From Thiobacillus sp. UBA6918 (GTDB lineage Bacteria > Pseudomonadota > Gammaproteobacteria > Burkholderiales > Thiobacillaceae), in NCBI GenBank assembly GCA_002450925.1, contig DKAU01000066.1, forward strand, positions 1-10,110: a DNA stretch of 10,110 bases. The letters run 5' to 3'. How positions within the stretch are numbered: the first letter of the stretch is position 1; every line of letters starts with the position of its first letter. Shown piece by piece: positions 5,877 to 10,110 of the stretch. The notes under the pieces are model-generated. The model made no database searches and was not told the DNA's origin. It saw nothing but the letters and a program-made list of their open reading frames with translations. The translations under genes were made by a program, and so were the position numbers.

Positions 5877-7441
5877 GGGCAGCGGCTCTCCTGCTCTGCC
5901 TTCCCTTGCTCGCCGGGCTGCCGGGCTGTGCCAGCATCCGGGATCACCGCGCCGTACAAAAACCGGAATCGCACGCCATAGCCCAGGACGTTCCAGGCCA
6001 GTTGCAGAAACTGGCATACCGGTCCGGGCAGGCCAATCCTAAAGACTCCCGTTTCGTGCTGCTTGATTCCGGTCTTGATGCCCTCGCCGCCCGTCTGTGG
6101 CTGGCGGAAAAAGCCGAAAAAACCCTCGACGTACAGTACTACATTTTCCACGGTGACCAGACTGGCGCACTGGTCGCCGAGGCATTGATGAAAGCTGCCG
6201 ATCGCGGTGTGCGTGTACGCATCCTGCTCGACGACATCTACACGCATCAGCATGAGGAAGGCATGCTGGCCGTCGACTCGCATCCCAACATCGAAATTCG
6301 CCTCTTCAATCCTTTTTACTATCGCGGCGGGGACCCCCTGCTGCAGCTGGGGCAATTCCTAAACGACGACAGGCTAAACCGGCGCATGCACAACAAACTG
6401 TTTGTTGCCGACAACCAGTTTGCCATCAGCGGCGGACGCAATATCGGAGACGAATATTTCCTGGCCGACGGCAAACTCGATTTCATCGACCTGGATGTCC
6501 TGACCTCAGGACCTGTCGTGGCCGATCTCTCCTCATCATTTGACGATTACTGGAACAGCGAGGCTGTTGTGCCGGCCAGGGCAATGCCCTACTACAAGGA
6601 AGCGCGCGCCAAACTTCCAGCAATCAAACAGGTACTGGACACATACCGTAACGAACTTGAATCCTCGGACTACGGGAAGAAGCTGAAATCACGCGATTTC
6701 GAAAGCGGCCTGCTTTCAGGGAAGCTCCCTGCCTACACGGGAAAAGCACAAGTCATCGTCGACCCGCCCGACAAGGTAGACGGCGACACCCATGTCAGTG
6801 ATCTGCTCATGGGCCAGTTTGCGGGATTAGGACTTTCGCCCAAAAAGGAAATCCTCGTGATCTCGCCCTACTTCATTCCCGGCAAGGTGGGCATGGACTG
6901 GTTTGCCTATCTCAGGTCGCGCGGCACGCGCGTGCGAGTACTGACCAACTCCATGGCCGCTAGTGACGTGCCCCTGGTGCATTCCGGCTACGCCCGTTAT
7001 CGCGAAGATCTTCTCGACATGGGCGTTGAACTGCATGAACTCAAGCCGCTGGCCAACTCATCCCCCAAAAAAACACGCATCACAGGCAGCGGCTCGTCGC
7101 GCTCCAGCCTGCATGCCAAGTCCTTTGTCTTCGACCGCGAGAAGGCATTCATCGGTTCTTTCAATTTCGATCCTCGCTCCGTGCTGCTCAATACCGAACT
7201 GGGCCTCATCATCGACAGCCCCGCTGTCGCAGAAAAAGTGGCTGAAATGACTGAGCTGGCCATGTCCCCTTCCTACAGCCATCGCCTGTCACTGAAACGC
7301 GACCAGGGAGAAACAAAAATCATCTGGACCAGCCAGGCAGGCAACAATGAAGTCATTACCGACACCGAACCCAATACCACCTGGTGGGACCGCATGAAGC
7401 TCGAATTCTTCATGCTGCTGCCAATCGAGGGGATTCTCTGA
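5873..7441 (+). CDS. Phospholipase D / cardiolipin synthase-like lipoprotein (ClsC-type)
   Basis: A 522-aa phospholipase D superfamily protein with two complete HKD motifs: HNKLFVAD (His173, Lys175, Asp180) followed by GGRNIGDEYF, and HAKSFVFD (His414, Lys416, Asp421) followed by GSFNFDPRS. This two-HKD layout with the segment YYIFHGDQTG resembles E. coli ClsC (YmdC), which makes cardiolipin by phosphatidyl transfer. Phospholipid hydrolysis or another transfer reaction is also possible. The TTG start at 5873 overlaps the ampD stop by 4 nt and has AGGAG 6 nt upstream. It yields a lipoprotein signal peptide: a Leu-rich core and the lipobox LPGC with Cys19, then Ala-Ser, which does not signal inner-membrane retention. 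The protein is therefore probably anchored in the outer membrane facing the periplasm. The C-terminus ends in a hydrophobic LPIE-containing segment typical of this subgroup. No ymdB-like partner is visible. The stop is one base from the convergent oxidoreductase gene. Confidence 0.88.
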   Translation: MRAAALLLCLPLLAGLPGCASIRDHRAVQKPESHAIAQDVPGQLQKLAYRSGQANPKDSRFVLLDSGLDALAARLWLAEKAEKTLDVQYYIFHGDQTGALVAEALMKAADRGVRVRILLDDIYTHQHEEGMLAVDSHPNIEIRLFNPFYYRGGDPLLQLGQFLNDDRLNRRMHNKLFVADNQFAISGGRNIGDEYFLADGKLDFIDLDVLTSGPVVADLSSSFDDYWNSEAVVPARAMPYYKEARAKLPAIKQVLDTYRNELESSDYGKKLKSRDFESGLLSGKLPAYTGKAQVIVDPPDKVDGDTHVSDLLMGQFAGLGLSPKKEILVISPYFIPGKVGMDWFAYLRSRGTRVRVLTNSMAASDVPLVHSGYARYREDLLDMGVELHELKPLANSSPKKTRITGSGSSRSSLHAKSFVFDREKAFIGSFNFDPRSVLLNTELGLIIDSPAVAEKVAEMTELAMSPSYSHRLSLKRDQGETKIIWTSQAGNNEVITDTEPNTTWWDRMKLEFFMLLPIEGIL

Positions 7442-7442
7442 C

Positions 7443-8774
7443 CTACTGCCGAAGGACGCACTTCTGGTACAGGGTTTTGGCCCTCTTGCCTGGATCGTAT
7501 TTTTCCTTCAGCGTGCGGTACGCTTCGCCATCGTATATGCGCCAGAAGCGCTCCTCGTCGTAGAACGAATCCGAGTACAGCGACTTGATACCGCCGAGCT
7601 CCGCAACCTTATCCTCTACCAGCCTGTTGTGGCGGCCGGGTTCGAATGCATGTTTTCGGCGCACCACATCCCAGAAACCAAAATTCACGTAAAGCTGGTC
7701 GCGCATGGGAAAAAGCGTGAACTGTGAATCTTTCCTGTAGGGCTTAACCGGGCAAATCCAGACGGGGTTTATGCCAATTTCACGCTGGAAAAAATCCAGA
7801 AAGGCCATCGCATTCTGAAGCGGAATATCGACGTCCTGAATCAGCGACTCGCGATGCAGCCCCAATAGTTTGTCGAACTTGTTGGTAAAGCCCCACTTGC
7901 TGTTGAAGCGCATCATCTTCGTATAGAAAACCGAATTCAGGCGCTTGCGTCCAAGCAGCCTGCGGATGAGAAAGTTTTGTGCGCCCAGGTTTTTTGAGCA
8001 CCAGAACCAGTCCGTATCCCATCGCCAGATGTAATCCCGCGTGGTCAGATAGTCAGAATCGCGTTCGCGCAGGCTGCGGTAATAAATCTTCTTGTAGGTA
8101 TAGTCACTGGTATAAGGCGCCTCGTCCACGAATCGGCCTACGCTCAACACCATCTCGTTTGCACCAAACACTACACCGTCCACGAAATCGGCTTCGTTCC
8201 TGCAATGCTGCGCAAGATCCGAGATGAGCAGTTCGGCGTCCCGGTATCGCGTATGGCTGACTTCCACATAAGGCTTGACCGGCACCGCCAGGGCTTTCAA
8301 TTTGAGCGCATATCCCAGCGTGCCGTAGGAATTGGGAAAACCGTAGAACAGGTCGCTGTATTCGTTGTCGGGTGCAGCAAACACGACCCTGCCATCCGGT
8401 AAAAGGATTTCCAGTTCCTGCAAGGTTTCGTGCACCAGGCCATATTTGAATGAAGTCGCCTCGATGCCCACTCCTGCCGCCGCACCGCCGATGGTGATGG
8501 ACTTCAGCTGTGGCACCACCGCAGGCATCAGACCATACGCCAGCATCTCGTCCACCAGCTTCGCGTAGGGCGTCATGCCCTCCACTTCCACCCAGCGCTC
8601 GTCGGCATTGACGGACAACACTTCATTGAACTGGCGCACATCGAGCTTCTGCCGGGGCGTCTCCTTGCGATCACGGAACAAGTTGGAGGTGTCCTTGGCC
8701 AGGCCGATGGGTGCACCGCCGGTGCCGGATTTTATCTGTTCGGCGAGTCGATGAAGTTTCTCTTCGTGGTTCAT
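7443..8774 (-). CDS. FAD-binding oxidoreductase, DIMINUTO/DHCR24-like (possible TmsA/BfaA-type methylene-fatty-acid reductase)
   Basis: A 443-aa flavoprotein of the PCMH/VAO fold (FAD_binding_4). The FAD-binding segment SITIGGAAAGVGIEATSFKYG (residues 92-112) followed by LVHETLQELEILLPDGRV closely resembles the DHCR24/DWARF1 sterol-reductase branch (GTGIESSSHKYG from memory). Those enzymes reduce isolated C=C bonds with NAD(P)H. No signal peptide is seen. I choose the ATG at 8774, which overlaps the stop of the upstream methyltransferase gene as ATGA. A longer frame to 8909 would lie entirely within that gene and has no homologous character. Overlap with a CFA-type methyltransferase suggests both act on one lipid: methylene transfer to an unsaturated acyl chain, then reduction to a methyl branch, as with TmsB/TmsA (BfaB/BfaA) in actinomycetes. 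Fold and cofactor are confident; the substrate is inference. Confidence 0.85.
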   Translation of the reverse strand: MNHEEKLHRLAEQIKSGTGGAPIGLAKDTSNLFRDRKETPRQKLDVRQFNEVLSVNADERWVEVEGMTPYAKLVDEMLAYGLMPAVVPQLKSITIGGAAAGVGIEATSFKYGLVHETLQELEILLPDGRVVFAAPDNEYSDLFYGFPNSYGTLGYALKLKALAVPVKPYVEVSHTRYRDAELLISDLAQHCRNEADFVDGVVFGANEMVLSVGRFVDEAPYTSDYTYKKIYYRSLRERDSDYLTTRDYIWRWDTDWFWCSKNLGAQNFLIRRLLGRKRLNSVFYTKMMRFNSKWGFTNKFDKLLGLHRESLIQDVDIPLQNAMAFLDFFQREIGINPVWICPVKPYRKDSQFTLFPMRDQLYVNFGFWDVVRRKHAFEPGRHNRLVEDKVAELGGIKSLYSDSFYDEERFWRIYDGEAYRTLKEKYDPGKRAKTLYQKCVLRQ

Positions 8775-9982
8775 GTGTAGAGAAATTTCCGGCTCATCGG
8801 ATAGTTGTCCGCATTGATGTTGCCCTTGCTGAACACGACCTGGAACAAATGCGTGTGCCCGTTGGGTGAGCGGAACATTTCGGCGCAAGACCAAAGATAA
8901 GTGCGCCACTTGCGACGGAAAGATTCGTTGAGCCTAACAGGGTCGAGCGCATGAATCTGTTCCCAGCGCGCATCGAATCTCGTCGCCCACTCGTCCAGGG
9001 TAGGCGCGTAATGCCGTCGCAGATTCTCGATGTCGACCACCTCCAACCCGCATGCCTGCAAGGCCTGCAGGGTCAGCGACAGGCTGGGTATCCAGCCACC
9101 GGGAAAGATGTGCTTGCGGATGTAGAACTCGGTGTCCATCACACCCATGTGGCCGATGAAATGCAGCATGCCCAGGCCGCCGGGTTTCAGCGCATCGGCA
9201 TGCGCGCGCACCACCTCAAACAACTGGTCGCGCCCGGCGTGTTCCAGTACGCCGATGGACACCACCTTATCGTACTGACCAGGAATCTCACGGAAATCCT
9301 TCTCTACCACTTTCAGCTTGTCATCAAGGCCACGGCCAGCAATCTCGCCCCGCAACCATTTCACCTGTTCGGTCGTGGTGTTGATGCCGGTTCCGATCGC
9401 GCCGTAATGATCCAGGGCATGGAACATGAAGCCGCCAAAACCGCAACCGATGTCCACGAAGCTTTCGCCAGCCGAAAGGCGAATCTTATTCGCCACGTGG
9501 TCCATCTTGTTCCGCTGCGCTTCCTCCACCGTCTGCGTGCCTTCCTTCCAGTAGCCGCAGGTGTACATCATTGCCGGTACATCCAGCCACAGCTTGTAGA
9601 AGTCGGCGCCCAGGCCATAGTGGAAGCGTGCGTTGGCTTTTGCCTGCCCGATGCTTGCGTTGCCAAATCTAAACTCGTGCCAGGCATTGCGCAGCTTGAG
9701 CAGGCCGCTGGGTGATTTGTCCATGCCCATGTCCATGCCTGCACGGAACGCAAGTTGCAGGCTGCCATCGATATCGAGGTCGCCGCAGAAGTAGGATTCC
9801 AGCAGGCCCACATGGCCAAACATCAGGATGCGCCGCTCGGCGCGCTTGTTTTTGAAGTTGAGGGTAAAGGCAGGTTCGCCTTCGTTAATGAGATGGGCCG
9901 TGCCGTCAGTGCATACGACGCGGAAACATACCTTGGTTCGGTGGGCGGCCTGACTCAGGTACTTCTGCGTCGTGGAAGTCAT
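8771..9982 (-). CDS. Cyclopropane-fatty-acyl-phospholipid synthase family SAM methyltransferase (possible TmsB/BfaB-type)
   Basis: A 403-aa enzyme of the Cfa family that transfers the methyl of S-adenosylmethionine onto the cis double bond of a phospholipid acyl chain at the membrane. An N-terminal lipid-binding-type domain (about 1-125) is followed by HYGLGADFYKLWLD, Cys142 in MMYTCGYW, SAM motif I VDIGCGFGG (176-184), GVLEHAG with Glu247, LHFIGH with His274 and Ile276, HIFPGGWIPS, and RRHYAPTL with Tyr325. The residues that hold the active-site bicarbonate in E. coli Cfa (Cys139, Glu239, His266, Ile268, Tyr317, from memory) all have counterparts, so it should be active. Product class cannot be told from motifs: cyclopropane, 10-methylene and mycolic-type enzymes share them. 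The overlapping FAD reductase gene favours a methyl-branched product. The ATG at 9982 has only a weak AAAGAGA about 11 nt upstream. It is first of the pair, or follows whatever ends at 10045. Confidence 0.9.
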   Translation of the reverse strand: MTSTTQKYLSQAAHRTKVCFRVVCTDGTAHLINEGEPAFTLNFKNKRAERRILMFGHVGLLESYFCGDLDIDGSLQLAFRAGMDMGMDKSPSGLLKLRNAWHEFRFGNASIGQAKANARFHYGLGADFYKLWLDVPAMMYTCGYWKEGTQTVEEAQRNKMDHVANKIRLSAGESFVDIGCGFGGFMFHALDHYGAIGTGINTTTEQVKWLRGEIAGRGLDDKLKVVEKDFREIPGQYDKVVSIGVLEHAGRDQLFEVVRAHADALKPGGLGMLHFIGHMGVMDTEFYIRKHIFPGGWIPSLSLTLQALQACGLEVVDIENLRRHYAPTLDEWATRFDARWEQIHALDPVRLNESFRRKWRTYLWSCAEMFRSPNGHTHLFQVVFSKGNINADNYPMSRKFLYT

Positions 9983-10044
9983 GTAGTTGTTGGTCTCTTT
10001 ACATGGCTGCCATTCCTTCGCGCAGTAGATTTATGCCGCCATGA

Positions 10045-10110
10045 TTAATCGAAGACTACTGTCTTATTAGCGTAGACCAGAACGCGGTTGTCGATATGCC
10101 ACTTCACCGC
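10045..10110 (-). CDS. Possible 3' end of an unidentified gene (partial)
   Basis: Reading leftward from the right edge, one minus-strand frame is open for 21 codons and ends with TAA at 10045-10047. The tail is VKWHIDNRVLVYANKTVVFD. Its codon choice resembles the neighbouring genes and it points the same way as the methyltransferase, 62 nt upstream of it, so it could be the preceding member of that operon. I do not recognise the family. With only 66 bases visible, a second minus-strand frame is also open for a shorter distance, so this is a weak call. Confidence 0.35.
   Translation of the reverse strand, partial: AVKWHIDNRVLVYANKTVVFD

Noticed and set aside
5241..6017. 258-codon minus-strand frame opposite ampD and the PLD start
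   Set aside because: It crosses three well-supported genes and has no family features.
8775..8909. N-terminal extension of the FAD oxidoreductase to 8909
   Set aside because: It is the out-of-frame reading of the upstream methyltransferase's 3' end. The ATGA overlap at 8774 is the natural start.
8951..9715. 254-codon plus-strand frame opposite the methyltransferase
   Set aside because: It is antisense to a gene with an intact active site and its composition looks like a frame shadow.
10005..10030. Tiny start-stop reading frames upstream of the methyltransferase on the minus strand
   Set aside because: ATG-TAA and a four-codon frame occur there, but such short frames are expected by chance and nothing indicates an attenuator.

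Overview
The window looks like a dense, ordinary chromosomal stretch of a Gram-negative proteobacterium. It is most likely a betaproteobacterium: a PP0621-type small protein sits directly before pilS-pilR, next to tcdA and ampD. GC content is in the mid-50s percent by eye. Coding density is very high. Genes overlap by 1-7 nt or nearly touch, and several start at GTG or TTG. I see no tRNA, rRNA, CRISPR array, insertion sequence or phage gene.

Layout. (1) 3-734, plus strand: the 3' part of tcdA, the tRNA t6A-modifying dehydratase, cut by the window edge. (2) 795-3900, plus strand: a tightly overlapping run of a 74-aa membrane-anchored zinc-ribbon-like protein, the histidine kinase PilS and the sigma-54 activator PilR. 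This is the two-component system that controls type IV pilin expression. (3) 3915-4916, minus strand: a CaCA-superfamily cation antiporter with an unusual set of predicted ion-site residues. It converges on pilR. (4) A 76-bp divergent gap, then 4993-7441, plus strand: a small thioredoxin-fold protein, AmpD (peptidoglycan-recycling amidase) and a phospholipase D/cardiolipin-synthase-like lipoprotein. Their stops and starts overlap. (5) 7443-9982, minus strand (transcribed right to left): a cyclopropane-synthase-family methyltransferase followed by a DIMINUTO/DHCR24-like FAD oxidoreductase, overlapping as ATGA. Upstream of it, the right edge (10045-10110) holds a possible tail of one more minus-strand gene.

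How the genes work together. PilS and PilR form a signalling pair, and the small zinc-ribbon protein is translationally coupled to PilS. The middle operon combines cell-wall recycling with membrane phospholipid chemistry. The right-hand pair is the most interesting part. A CFA-type methyltransferase plus a flavin-dependent C=C reductase is the enzyme combination that makes mid-chain 10-methyl branched fatty acids (the TmsB/TmsA or BfaB/BfaA logic of tuberculostearic acid) in actinomycetes. Here it appears in a proteobacterial setting. No wholly unknown system is evident; the best leads are this lipid pair, the divergent antiporter and the small protein coupled to PilS.
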